A stretch of DNA of 64,000 nt from contig CAJFTU010000009.1 in assembly GCA_904420065.1 (NCBI GenBank), positions 1 through 64,000 on the forward strand, in the 5' to 3' direction. This document shows positions 17,737 to 26,329 of this stretch, in pieces. The notes beneath the pieces were generated by a model. It had not been told where the DNA came from. It saw only the letters and a list, made by a program, of their open reading frames with translations, and ran no database searches. Positions within the stretch are counted from its first letter, which is position 1, and each line of letters starts with the position of its first letter. The position numbers were made by a program, and so were the translations under genes. Source of the stretch: an uncultured Emergencia sp. (GTDB lineage: Bacteria; Bacillota; Clostridia; Peptostreptococcales; Anaerovoracaceae).

Positions 17737-18180
17737 ATGAAAAAAGTGTACGCGGTGAATATCTGTGTACTGATCGTCATGTTTTTGACCGCAGGCGCGG
17801 CAGCCAAACCGGCAGATGACGACAAGATGATGAAACAACTGATTGCACAGAGGATAGAAATCCTGGAACAGTATTATCGCAGTGAGGCGGAATTCGACCA
17901 GTCAAGATCCGACCTCGAAAAAGTGGAAGCCGGCGGACTGCTGAAGACGGATGTGAAATACATGAAGGAATACGCGGCTACAGAGCTCGATCGGATTTTG
18001 GATTTTCGAATCAAGATAAAATCATGCCGGCGCACTCGATACGGGATCGTTAAGGGAAAGGCCGAAATCGTCTACGTGACGAAGGGATACGGGCCAAAGC
18101 GTACGGAAAAGCACCAGTACTTTTTCACCGGCGAGGATTGCAAGAAAAAACTGAAGCTGACCCAGTTGAAAAAAATCTGA
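17737..18180 (+). CDS. Secreted protein of unknown function
   Basis: A 147-residue protein with a clear signal peptide (MKK, hydrophobic core 5-20, AGAAAK end). The mature part begins with a charged helix (IAQRIEILEQYYRSE) and ends with a Lys-rich beta-like region (KAEIVYVTKGYGPKRTEKHQYFF, broken here by TG). Two Cys (SCRR and EDCKK) could pair. I do not recognise the family. Start taken at ATG 17737 after AAAGGTGG; the open frame reaches 23 codons further up. It is a single-gene unit. Confidence 0.6.
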   Translation: MKKVYAVNICVLIVMFLTAGAAAKPADDDKMMKQLIAQRIEILEQYYRSEAEFDQSRSDLEKVEAGGLLKTDVKYMKEYAATELDRILDFRIKIKSCRRTRYGIVKGKAEIVYVTKGYGPKRTEKHQYFFTGEDCKKKLKLTQLKKI

Positions 18181-18216
18181 AAAAATCGGGGCCGGCTGTT
18201 TAAGGAGAGTGGTTTA

Positions 18217-18225
18217 TGGTATAAT
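18217..18225 (+). promoter_or_regulatory. Extended -10 promoter of iscS-iscU-mnmA
   Basis: TGGTATAAT (18217-18225), a perfect extended -10 element; the -35 region is poor. Confidence 0.55.
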
Positions 18226-18264
18226 AAAACCTGAAGATGAAAACATTTAAAGGAGTAGACATAC

Positions 18265-19434
18265 ATGAGACAAGTGTACTTAGATTATTCTGCGACAACT
18301 CCGGTAAAAGAAGAGGTGCTCAGGGAAATGATCCCTTATTTCACAGAGCATTTCGGCAATCCATCCAGCTTGTACACCATGGGACTCGAATCGAAAGAAG
18401 TTCTGGAACAGGCTCGGGCGAGAGTCGCCAGTCTGATCGGCGCCCAGAGCGGTGAGATCTATTTTACCGGCTGCGGCAGCGAAGCCGATAACTGGGTAGT
18501 CTTTGGAACCGCTGACGCATTGAAACATAAAGGAAATCATATTATCACCACCAAGATCGAACATCATGCGATGCTTCACTCCTGTAATTTTTTAGAAAAG
18601 CAGGGATTTGCGGTGACCTATCTCGATGTTGAGCCTGACGGTACTGTGAATCCGCAGAAGCTGGAAGAAGCGATCAGGGATGACACGATTTTGATCAGCA
18701 TCATGCTGGTCAACAACGAGGTCGGAACGGTGGAACCTGTTGAAGCACTTTCCGCCATAGCCAAAAAACACGGCATCCTGTTCCACACTGACGGAGTGCA
18801 GGCTCTGGGCAACGTACCCATTGACGTAAAAAAGATGGGCGTCGACATGATGTCCCTTTCTGCCCACAAGATTTACGGGCCGAAAGGGGTGGGCGCTCTC
18901 TATGTGAGAAAGGGTCTGAGAATTTCCAACTATCTCTACGGCGGCGCTCAGGAAGCGGGAAGACGGGCAGGTACAGAGAACCTGGCCGGCATCGTAGGTT
19001 TTGGCAAGGCCGCTCAGTTGGCTGAAAAAAATTTTGAACGTCATGTCAGCCACTGCCGTGAGATGCGGGATTATCTGATCGAAAGGATTACGTCGGAAAT
19101 CCCGGATGTGTTTGTCAACGGAAGCATGAAACACAGGCATCCGGGAAATGCCAACATTACGTTTAAGTACATCGAAGGGGAGTCCATCCTTCTTCTTCTG
19201 GACAGCAAGGGCATATCGGTTTCAACCGGATCGGCCTGCTCGTCCAAATCGCTTGAACCTTCCCACGTTTTGACTGCGCTGGGCGTACCTGTGGAGATGA
19301 TTCACGGTACAGTGCGGTTTACGACAGGGGACTTTACAACAAGAGAAGATATCGATTATACAGTAGATCAGTTAAAAGAGATCGTTTCCAAACTGAGGGA
19401 ACTGTCTCCGGTAAACGGTGAGAAAGGTTGGTAG
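18265..19434 (+). CDS. iscS: Cysteine desulfurase
   Basis: A 389-residue PLP enzyme that takes sulfur from cysteine and passes it, as a persulfide, to scaffold and thiolation proteins. The PLP lysine is K202 in LSAHKIYG and the persulfide cysteine is C325 in STGSACSS, on the short loop typical of the NifS/IscS group. Full length. An AAAGGAG site precedes the ATG. The iscU gene begins 4 bases after its stop and mnmA overlaps that, so sulfur flows to iron-sulfur clusters and to tRNA thiolation from one operon. Confidence 0.95.
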   Translation: MRQVYLDYSATTPVKEEVLREMIPYFTEHFGNPSSLYTMGLESKEVLEQARARVASLIGAQSGEIYFTGCGSEADNWVVFGTADALKHKGNHIITTKIEHHAMLHSCNFLEKQGFAVTYLDVEPDGTVNPQKLEEAIRDDTILISIMLVNNEVGTVEPVEALSAIAKKHGILFHTDGVQALGNVPIDVKKMGVDMMSLSAHKIYGPKGVGALYVRKGLRISNYLYGGAQEAGRRAGTENLAGIVGFGKAAQLAEKNFERHVSHCREMRDYLIERITSEIPDVFVNGSMKHRHPGNANITFKYIEGESILLLLDSKGISVSTGSACSSKSLEPSHVLTALGVPVEMIHGTVRFTTGDFTTREDIDYTVDQLKEIVSKLRELSPVNGEKGW

Positions 19435-19438
19435 AAAA

Positions 19439-19885
19439 ATGGGTTTGTACAACGATACAGTAATGGATCACTTCATGAATCCGAGAAACGTAGGAGAAAT
19501 GGAAAATCCTGACGGCGTAGGAACTTACGGAAGCCCTGTGTGCGGAGATATGATGCAGATTCATATCAAAGTTGAGAACGATGTGATCGCAGATGCGAAA
19601 TTCAAGACTTTCGGCTGCGGAAGCGCAATCGCCTCCTCCAGTATGGCCACATCGATGATCATTGGAAAGACCATCGATGAAGCGCTTGAGATCAGCAATA
19701 AGCAGATTATAGAAGAGTTGGGCGGACTTCCGGCGGTAAAGGTACACTGCTCCGTTCTGGCCGATCATGCGATCAAGTCCGCAATATACGACTATGCGCA
19801 AAAGAACGGCAAAACGTATAAGGGCTTGGAAGGATTTGATCCCGATGCAGAAGAGGATGATCATGACCACGTTATCGAAGAATAA
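19439..19885 (+). CDS. iscU: Iron-sulfur cluster scaffold protein IscU/NifU-like
   Basis: A 148-residue scaffold with the three cluster-ligand cysteines C35 (SPVCGD, with D37), C60 (FGCGSAIASS) and C104 (VKVHCSVLA). It accepts sulfur from the desulfurase encoded just upstream. ATG 19439 sits behind AAAGGTTGG. A short acidic His-containing tail (EEDDHDHVIEE) extends the usual C-terminus and overlaps the mnmA start. Confidence 0.93.
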   Translation: MGLYNDTVMDHFMNPRNVGEMENPDGVGTYGSPVCGDMMQIHIKVENDVIADAKFKTFGCGSAIASSSMATSMIIGKTIDEALEISNKQIIEELGGLPAVKVHCSVLADHAIKSAIYDYAQKNGKTYKGLEGFDPDAEEDDHDHVIEE

Positions 19886-20936
19886 AATCGTATTAGGACT
19901 GAGCGGCGGAGTGGACAGCACTGCCGCCGCTTTGTTGTTGAAAGAGCAGGGATTTACAGTCATCGGCTTTTATTTTGACGTTCTCGGAAACAACCGTGAG
20001 GGAGCAGAAGCCGCCGAGCGGCTGGCCGATCAGCTTGGCATAGAGTTGATAAAAAAGGATGTCTCAGAGGAGTTTGCCAAGGAGGTTATCGGCAGCTTCT
20101 GCAGTGAATACGCCTGCGGCAGGACGCCTAATCCGTGTATCGTCTGCAATCCGGCTGTTAAGTTTAAAACGCTGGTGCAGACGGCTGACGAGCAGAACGC
20201 CTTTTATATTGCTACCGGTCACTACGCAGGCTGCGTGTACGATGAGGAGAGACAGACGTATTACATAAAGCGCAGCGCTAACACCAGAAAGGATCAGTCT
20301 TATATGCTGTACAGACTGGGGCAGGAAACGCTTTCGCGGGTGATCTTTCCCTTGGAGAAGGCTGAGGAAAAGGCCGAAATCAGGGAGATCGTCAGAGAGA
20401 GGAATCTCTTCAATGCCGATGCCGCGGACAGCCAGGAGATTTGCTTTATCGATGAAACCCAAGAAGACTACGTCTCCTTCCTTCAGCGGCAGGGCGTGGA
20501 GCTGAAAGAGGGAGACTTCATTGATGCACAGGGAAACCGGCTGGGACGTCACGGCGGTATCTGCCGCTATACGGTCGGACAGCGCAAGGGACTGGGGATC
20601 GCGCTGGGAAAGCCGGCTTTTGTGACGGCTGTCGACGCCATAAAAAACACGGTTACTCTCGGAGACAATGAGGATCTCTTTCAACGCCGAGTCTTTTCAT
20701 CGGGGAACTTTTTTACCGAGACAGGAAATGACAAAATGCCGGAGCGATATGGCGGCGAAATACGGGTTCAGGCAAAGATTCGCTACGGATCCCGCCTGTC
20801 CGACGCTTCTGTTTTTGTGCAAAAAGACGGTACGCTGCTGACTGTTTTCGACGATCCGCAGAGAGCGGCGGCGCCCGGTCAGTCTATCGTATTTTTTGAA
20901 GGAGAACGGGTAATCGGCGGCGGTTTTATCCGGTAG
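19863..20936 (+). CDS. mnmA: tRNA-uridine 2-sulfurtransferase MnmA
   Basis: A 357-residue enzyme that puts sulfur on U34 of Lys, Glu and Gln tRNAs. The PP-loop is GLSGGVDST (12-20); the catalytic cysteines are in NPCIVCNP and QEICFID, matching the family pair. ATG 19863 is chosen because AGAGG lies 6 bases upstream inside iscU; ATG 19857 is an alternative. It overlaps iscU by 23 bases. Sulfur should come from the cysteine desulfurase of this operon. Confidence 0.93.
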   Translation: MTTLSKNKIVLGLSGGVDSTAAALLLKEQGFTVIGFYFDVLGNNREGAEAAERLADQLGIELIKKDVSEEFAKEVIGSFCSEYACGRTPNPCIVCNPAVKFKTLVQTADEQNAFYIATGHYAGCVYDEERQTYYIKRSANTRKDQSYMLYRLGQETLSRVIFPLEKAEEKAEIREIVRERNLFNADAADSQEICFIDETQEDYVSFLQRQGVELKEGDFIDAQGNRLGRHGGICRYTVGQRKGLGIALGKPAFVTAVDAIKNTVTLGDNEDLFQRRVFSSGNFFTETGNDKMPERYGGEIRVQAKIRYGSRLSDASVFVQKDGTLLTVFDDPQRAAAPGQSIVFFEGERVIGGGFIR

Positions 20937-20956
20937 CTTTTCCGAAAAAGTGGAAG

Positions 20957-20985
20957 ATATATTCCTGCGTCATCATGGCATACTA
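20957..20985 (+). promoter_or_regulatory. Possible forespore (sigma-F/G type) promoter
   Basis: ATATA (20957-20961), 17 bases, CATACTA (20979-20985). The -10 fits the CATNNTA pattern exactly and the -35 fits HATR. Low-information motif, so tentative. Confidence 0.35.
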
Positions 20986-21016
20986 ATCTTATCAAAAGAA
21001 AAAGGGGTGTGAAAAG

Positions 21017-21205
21017 ATGAACAAGTATGTCAAAGATGCAGTGATGCTGGCCGCTGTGGGAACGGCAGGATATTGCGCATATAAATGGATGTCGCCTACC
21101 GACCGGCAGAAGATCACAAGAGAGGCTAAGCGTACGGCAGAGGATATCGGCGATGTGCGCGAGGACATGTCCAGAATGGCCAGCACGATAAAGAATACTT
21201 TTTAG
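21017..21205 (+). CDS. Small single-span membrane protein
   Basis: A 62-residue protein: short hydrophobic segment (about 8-23), then a charged helix (DRQKITREAKRTAEDIGDVRED) reminiscent of YtxH-like or stress-associated small proteins. No firm family. A good GGGGTG site precedes the ATG. The upstream sequence has a possible forespore promoter, so a sporulation role is possible but unproven. It is followed by a terminator. Confidence 0.55.
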   Translation: MNKYVKDAVMLAAVGTAGYCAYKWMSPTDRQKITREAKRTAEDIGDVREDMSRMASTIKNTF

Positions 21206-21236
21206 CTGAAAGAGACGCTGTTTTCAGAGCGAAAAG

Positions 21237-21260
21237 ACGCCTGAAGCGGCGTTTTTTTTT
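21237..21260 (+). terminator. Terminator after the 62-residue protein gene
   Basis: ACGCC (21237-21241) pairs with GGCGT (21248-21252), then eight T residues. Confidence 0.8.
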
Positions 21261-21332
21261 GCGGCAGAAGGGGTTTTTCGTTTTGTGCGGAGGGCGTCCT
21301 CCGCTTGCCTGCGGCTTTGTGTTATGCCGCCA

Positions 21333-21362
21333 TTGTATCGGCCAACCTTTTTATGGTATACT
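21333..21362 (+). promoter_or_regulatory. Promoter abutting the phosphohexomutase start codon
   Basis: Extended -10 TGGTATACT ends at 21362; TTGTAT at 21333-21338 is a weak -35. Transcription should begin about 7 bases on, at or next to the ATG at 21369, leaving no 5' leader. Confidence 0.55.
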
Positions 21363-21368
21363 ATGCCT

Positions 21369-23033
21369 ATGAAAAAGAGAGAAATTGAAGAGTATGCAAA
21401 AAAAGAATACGACAGATGGAGTCTTTACGCGGAAGACGGACAGCTGCAGAAGGAACTGAGAGAGATAGCGGGAAACGAGGAAGAAGTAACCGACGCGTTT
21501 TGTACGGACCTTTGTTTTGGAACCTCCGGCCTGCGGGGAATTCTGGGGCCGGGTACCAATCGTATGAATCTGTACGTGATCAGAAGAGCCACAAGGGGAT
21601 TGGCCGCTTATCTGAATGGGAAATATGAGACCCCTTCCGTGGTGATCGCCTACGACAGCCGGAAGAATTCCCGCCTCTTTGCAGAAGAGACAGCTGCGGT
21701 GCTCCGGGGAAACGACATAGAAGTTTTCCTGTTTTCCGATATCGCGCCGGTACCGCTGCTGTCTTTTTCCATCGGTCAGCTTAACGCATCGATGGGTGTT
21801 ATGATTACGGCCAGCCACAATCCGAGGATATTCAACGGCTACAAGGTGTACAACAGCAGCGGATACCAGATTGTCGGTGAGGAAGCGGACAGTATTCTCA
21901 AGGAGATAAACAAGCTGGACTATTTTGAAGAAACGGAACGGAGATACGAAGGAATTCACTATGTAGGCCGGGAGCTCTCTGCGGCTTTTCTGGATAAAAT
22001 TGTTTCCCTTTCCACAGTCAGAGGGAATCCGTCCTGCTGCCGGAATCTTTCAGTGGTATACACGCCCCTTAACGGAGCAGGGAACCGGTATGTACGGGAG
22101 GCGTTTCGGCGGATTGGCATCGGATGCGTGCACGTGGTGCCGTCCCAGGAATATCCCGATGAGAACTTTACCACCTGCCCGGTGCCCAATCCGGAAAAGA
22201 TCACGGCTTATGGGGAAGGGTTCAAGCTGCTTGATGAAACGGAAAGTGATCTGATTATCGCCACTGATCCCGACTGCGATCGGGTCGGCGTGTGTCTGTG
22301 CCACGATGGAATGAAGGTGCTGCTTACGGGAAATCAGCTGGGTATACTCCTGCTGGATTACCTGTGTCAGGTCAGAAGACCGGCGCTGGGACAGATTGTG
22401 ATCAAGAGCATCGTTTCTGCGCCATTGATCGAGAAGATCGCACAGCGCTATGGTCTGCGGGTAATCAGTACGCTTACCGGATTCAAATATATCGGCGAGA
22501 TTATCACCTGGCTTGATCAGAGAGGCAGAGCGGCGGAGTACTATTTCGGCTTTGAAGAGAGCAACGGCTATCTGATCGACCCGTTTATCCGGGACAAAGA
22601 CGGAGTAAGTTCAGCTATGGCTGCAGCCGAAATGACGGCCTATTACAAAAGTCAGGGCAAAGATCTGATCCAGCGTCTTGAGGAGATTTACCGGGAATAC
22701 GGCGCATGCAGGGATAGAACGTACAACTACTTCTTTGAGGGGGCCCGCGGCAGAGAAGATATGGAGAGAATTATGGCCTTTTTCCGCAGCGATGTCAGCG
22801 AGACGATAGGCGGGCGGCGAATCGTTGAAAAGACCGATTACATGGGGGATACGGATCTGCCAAAAGCCGATGTAATTCGGTTTCTTCTGGACAACGGAAC
22901 CGAATTCATGATTCGACCTTCCGGTACAGAGGCAAAGATCAAGGTTTATCTCTTTCAGACAGAAGGAGACAGCACAGCGGAAGCGGTAGAAAAACTCATC
23001 TTTGAACAGGCTTCGACATCGGAAACACGCTGA
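21369..23033 (+). CDS. Phosphoglucomutase/phosphomannomutase
   Basis: A 554-residue alpha-D-phosphohexomutase interconverting hexose 1- and 6-phosphates for cell-envelope precursors and sugar storage. Early motif FGTSGLRG, phosphoserine loop TASHNP with S149, the metal loop TDPDCDR, sugar-binding GFEESNGYL and the phosphate-binding RPSGTEAKIK near the end are all intact. ATG 21369 is preferred. No ribosome site precedes it or the ATG at 21363, and the -10 box touches it, which points to a leaderless mRNA. Confidence 0.9.
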   Translation: MKKREIEEYAKKEYDRWSLYAEDGQLQKELREIAGNEEEVTDAFCTDLCFGTSGLRGILGPGTNRMNLYVIRRATRGLAAYLNGKYETPSVVIAYDSRKNSRLFAEETAAVLRGNDIEVFLFSDIAPVPLLSFSIGQLNASMGVMITASHNPRIFNGYKVYNSSGYQIVGEEADSILKEINKLDYFEETERRYEGIHYVGRELSAAFLDKIVSLSTVRGNPSCCRNLSVVYTPLNGAGNRYVREAFRRIGIGCVHVVPSQEYPDENFTTCPVPNPEKITAYGEGFKLLDETESDLIIATDPDCDRVGVCLCHDGMKVLLTGNQLGILLLDYLCQVRRPALGQIVIKSIVSAPLIEKIAQRYGLRVISTLTGFKYIGEIITWLDQRGRAAEYYFGFEESNGYLIDPFIRDKDGVSSAMAAAEMTAYYKSQGKDLIQRLEEIYREYGACRDRTYNYFFEGARGREDMERIMAFFRSDVSETIGGRRIVEKTDYMGDTDLPKADVIRFLLDNGTEFMIRPSGTEAKIKVYLFQTEGDSTAEAVEKLIFEQASTSETR

Positions 23034-23091
23034 AACCTTTGAAAGAACAGGTTTTGTCCGGACAAAAGGCGCGGATACTTGGAGGAATTAA

Positions 23092-23163
23092 ATGGAAATT
23101 CGAGTTTTACGGTATTTTTTGACCATCGTTCGGGAGGGTTCTTTTGCTGTACCTTCCTCGTGA
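23092..23163 (+). pseudogene. LysR-family regulator relic (N-terminal fragment)
   Basis: An ATG with an intact GGAGGAATTA ribosome site opens a 23-codon frame reading MEIRVLRYFLTIVREGSFA, the canonical start of a LysR winged helix-turn-helix, then stops at TGA (23161-23163). The rest of the roughly 290-codon gene is gone; only about 200 noncoding bases remain before alaS. This is a deletion remnant, possibly still translated into a short peptide. Confidence 0.7.
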
Positions 23164-23209
23164 ATGATTGGCCGGGTAATAGCCGTGAATTGGAATTTGT
23201 GAAGAAAAT

Positions 23210-23248
23210 AAACCGGCAGAGGGATTTTTTCTCTTGTCGGTTTTTCTT
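23210..23248 (+). terminator. Terminator after the LysR relic
   Basis: AAACCGGCAGAG pairs with CTCTTGTCGGTTT (one mismatch and one bulge), ending in TTTTTCTT. Confidence 0.7.
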
Positions 23249-23292
23249 ATACTTCTGATGCGTCCTTCTTAGCCTATCAAGCCGGGCTTATA

Positions 23293-23321
23293 TGGACTTT
23301 TTCCAAAAGATATGATAAAAT
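23293..23321 (+). promoter_or_regulatory. Promoter of alaS
   Basis: TGGACT (23293-23298), 17 bases, TAAAAT (23316-23321). No T-box element was seen ahead of alaS. Confidence 0.5.
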
Positions 23322-23361
23322 AAAACAATATTGCAGGAAATTTTCAGGAGGAAATTCACAT

Positions 23362-25980
23362 ATGGAAAAATTAGGGCTAAATCAGATCAGACAGATGTTC
23401 AGAGAATTTTACGTCAGCAAAGAGCATTACCCGGCCAAAAGCGCTTCGCTGATTCCGCAGAACGATAAATCTCTTTTGATTATCAACTCTGGAATGGCTC
23501 CGCTGAAACCGTATTTTGCCGGCTTGGAGACGCCGCCGTCAAAGCGGATGACAACCTGTCAGAAGTGTATTCGTACGGGAGATATCGAAAATGTGGGCAT
23601 TACTTCAAGACACGGCACTTTCTTTGAAATGCTGGGAAATTTCTCTTTTGGCGATTACTTCAAGAAGGAATCGCTGACCTGGGGCTGGGAGTTTATCACC
23701 GAGCACCTGAAGATGCCGACGGACAAGCTGTGGGCCACTGTTTATGAGGATGACGATGAAGCCGTGGAGATATGGAAAGAGATCGGTATGCCGGAGGAGA
23801 GAATCGTCAGACTGGGCAAAGACGATAATTTCTGGGAGATTGGCCTCGGTCCATGCGGACCTTGCTCTGAAATTTACTTCGACAGAGGACCGGAGTACGG
23901 CTGCGGAAAGCCGGACTGCAAGCCGGGCTGCGAGTGCGACCGGTATATCGAGTTCTGGAATCACGTATTTACTCAGTTTTCCCGGGAAGAAGACGGAAGC
24001 TATACCGATCTGGAACATCCTAACATCGATACCGGAATGGGACTGGAGCGAATCGCCTGCATCATGCAGGGGGTGGATTCGATCTTCGACGTAGATACAA
24101 TCCGTCACATACTGGACGGCGTAGTCGGTCTGTGCGGGGTAAAATATGAAGACGGAGCGGCCAAAACGGATGTTTCCATAAGAATCATCACCGATCACCT
24201 TCGCTCCATGGTATTTATGATTGCAGACGGTATCATTCCTTCCAACGAGGGAAGGGGTTACGTTCTGCGCCGGCTTATCCGCAGAGCGGCAAGGCACGGA
24301 AGAATCCTGGGTATAGAAGGAGGTTTTCTGGCCGGTCTGTCCGACAAGGTGATCGAGGTTTCCGGAGAGGCGTATCCGGAACTGGTCGAGAAGAGAGAAT
24401 ATATCCAGAAGATCATTTCCGTCGAGGAAGAAAAGTTCGCTTCCACCATCGACCAGGGCACTTCGATTCTATACGATTATGTGGAGCAGCTGAAAAAGGA
24501 AGGAAAGGAAACCCTTGCCGGAGAAGCGGTATTCAAGCTGTACGATACCTACGGTTTTCCTCTTGAGCTGACTGAGGAAATACTCAAAGAAGAAGGATGC
24601 CGGGCCGATGTGGATGGATTTAATGAACACATGAAGCGGCAGAGAGAGATGGCCAGAGCCGGAAGAAAGGCCGCCGACGAGGAAGGCTGGAAAGAAGCCG
24701 TATCTGCCGTCGACGTTCCGGAAACCCGGTTTACCGGTTACGATCATCTTGAGGATGACGGCGTGGTTCTTGCCGTCTACGTAGACGGTAAGAAGGCGGA
24801 CTGTGCCAAAACCTATCAAAATGCAGTGATCTATCTGGATAAAACGCCGTTTTATGCAGAAGGCGGCGGACAAGTTTCCGACAATGGTTTTATGTCAACC
24901 GACAATTGTCATGCCAAAGTTACCGAGGTGGAAAAAAGTCACGGTATTTACGCGCATAAAGTGCTGATTGAAAAGGGAACACTGAAGACTGGAGACACCG
25001 TGCAGTGCGGCGTCAACATCTTTAAGAGAAATTCTGCGGCCCGGAATCATACGGCTACTCATCTGCTGCAGAAGGCGCTGCAGGAGGTAGTGGGCAGTCA
25101 TGTTCAGCAGGCTGGTTCCAGCGTAAATGAAAATGCGCTTCGTTTTGACTTTACCCATTTCGAAGCCGTTTCTCCTGAGATGCTTGAACAGATCGAACAG
25201 TTGGTCAACCAGAAGATCACCGAATTTCTGCCGGTACAGACCTGCGAAACCTCGATGAAGGAGGCGCAGGAAATGGGCGCCATGGCCCTGTTCGGTGAAA
25301 AGTATGGAGACAAGGTGCGGGTAGTCAGCTGCGGAGACTGGAGCATTGAGCTCTGTGGCGGAACCCATGTAGCCAACACCGGACAGATCGGCGCATTTAA
25401 GATTGTCAGCGAGTCCGGCGTAGCTTCCGGCGTTCGCCGAATTGAGGCGGTAACCGGTACAGGCGTTCTGCTGAAGGCCATAGAAACAGAGAACATTGTG
25501 GAGCAAGTGGCAGAAACTTTGAAAACCAATACATCTGGTGTTCTTCAGAAAGCGGCTTCCGTGATGGAAGAGCTGAAATCCGCAAAGAAAGAGTTATCCG
25601 ATTTTAAGAAAGCGGCTATGGGCAGCGAAGTCGACGATATGGTGGCTCAGGCCAGGGAAGTCGGCGGAGTAAAACTGATAACGAGAGAATTTAAGGATTA
25701 CAATATAAACGATCTGCGCAGCCTTTCCGACGACGTAAAAAAAGCTCACAAGGGCGTCGTCATGGTATTTGCGGCGGTCAACGGACCGAAGGTAACCTTC
25801 CTGGTGTCCATTACCGACGATTTGCTCGCCGAGGGTCTTCACGCGGGAAATATGATCAAGAAGATCGCTGCAGCCTGCGGAGGCGGAGGCGGAGGAAAAG
25901 CCGACATGGCACAGGCCGGAGCAAAGGATCCGTCAAAAATTCCGGATGCATTTAAGGTTGCAGAAGAACTGTTATCATAG
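23362..25980 (+). CDS. alaS: Alanyl-tRNA synthetase
   Basis: An 872-residue class II synthetase charging tRNA-Ala. Catalytic core in the first ~240 residues (RTGDIENVG, FFEMLGNFSFGDYF), an editing domain with zinc ligands HTATH (about 563-567) and CGGTH (about 667), and a C-terminal coiled coil plus a Gly-rich C-Ala domain. A Cys-rich insert (CGKPDCKPGCECD) lies in the N-terminal half, as in several clostridial enzymes. AGGAGG ribosome site. Followed by ireB and ruvX, a conserved Firmicutes order. Confidence 0.98.
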   Translation: MEKLGLNQIRQMFREFYVSKEHYPAKSASLIPQNDKSLLIINSGMAPLKPYFAGLETPPSKRMTTCQKCIRTGDIENVGITSRHGTFFEMLGNFSFGDYFKKESLTWGWEFITEHLKMPTDKLWATVYEDDDEAVEIWKEIGMPEERIVRLGKDDNFWEIGLGPCGPCSEIYFDRGPEYGCGKPDCKPGCECDRYIEFWNHVFTQFSREEDGSYTDLEHPNIDTGMGLERIACIMQGVDSIFDVDTIRHILDGVVGLCGVKYEDGAAKTDVSIRIITDHLRSMVFMIADGIIPSNEGRGYVLRRLIRRAARHGRILGIEGGFLAGLSDKVIEVSGEAYPELVEKREYIQKIISVEEEKFASTIDQGTSILYDYVEQLKKEGKETLAGEAVFKLYDTYGFPLELTEEILKEEGCRADVDGFNEHMKRQREMARAGRKAADEEGWKEAVSAVDVPETRFTGYDHLEDDGVVLAVYVDGKKADCAKTYQNAVIYLDKTPFYAEGGGQVSDNGFMSTDNCHAKVTEVEKSHGIYAHKVLIEKGTLKTGDTVQCGVNIFKRNSAARNHTATHLLQKALQEVVGSHVQQAGSSVNENALRFDFTHFEAVSPEMLEQIEQLVNQKITEFLPVQTCETSMKEAQEMGAMALFGEKYGDKVRVVSCGDWSIELCGGTHVANTGQIGAFKIVSESGVASGVRRIEAVTGTGVLLKAIETENIVEQVAETLKTNTSGVLQKAASVMEELKSAKKELSDFKKAAMGSEVDDMVAQAREVGGVKLITREFKDYNINDLRSLSDDVKKAHKGVVMVFAAVNGPKVTFLVSITDDLLAEGLHAGNMIKKIAAACGGGGGGKADMAQAGAKDPSKIPDAFKVAEELLS

Positions 25981-26019
25981 TATACTATAAAGTAAGTAAG
26001 AAAAAAGGAGGTCGTTACC

Positions 26020-26265
26020 ATGGAAAGAAAGACAATAATGTTTGATGCAGCGAAGACGCAGCAGAAAACGACAAAGGAAATCCTGGAGGCTGTTTACGCC
26101 GCCCTGGAAGAAAGAGGGTACAACGGAATTGACCAGATGGTAGGATATATTCTTTCAGGCGACCCTTCATATATTACCAGTCATAACAATGCGCGAATGA
26201 TGATCAGCCGCATTGACCGAGACGATCTGGTAGAGGAAATCCTAAGGGATTATTTGCGCAAATAG
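26020..26265 (+). CDS. ireB: IreB family regulatory phosphoprotein (DUF965)
   Basis: An 81-residue protein with the family core GYNGIDQMVGYILSGDPSYI and a C-terminal VEEILRDYL helix. In Enterococcus, IreB is phosphorylated on N-terminal threonines by the Ser/Thr kinase IreK and tunes cell-wall stress resistance; here Thr5 is the likely site. AAGGAGGT ribosome site. Position between alaS and ruvX is conserved. Confidence 0.93.
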   Translation: MERKTIMFDAAKTQQKTTKEILEAVYAALEERGYNGIDQMVGYILSGDPSYITSHNNARMMISRIDRDDLVEEILRDYLRK

Positions 26266-26275
26266 TATAGTGATT

Positions 26276-26315
26276 AATACGGCGGGTTCAGGTTTTTACC
26301 TGCCGTATTTTTTTT
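26276..26315 (+). terminator. Terminator between ireB and ruvX
   Basis: AATACGGCGGGT pairs with ACCTGCCGTATT, one G-U pair, followed by a long T-run to 26315. Only 14 bases separate it from ruvX, so it may act as an attenuator. Confidence 0.85.
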
Positions 26316-26329
26316 GAAAGGTAGGTAGA

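Noticed and set aside
23164..23361. T-box riboswitch ahead of alaS
   Set aside because: No conserved T-box sequence or specifier-loop layout; only the LysR-relic terminator and a promoter are present.
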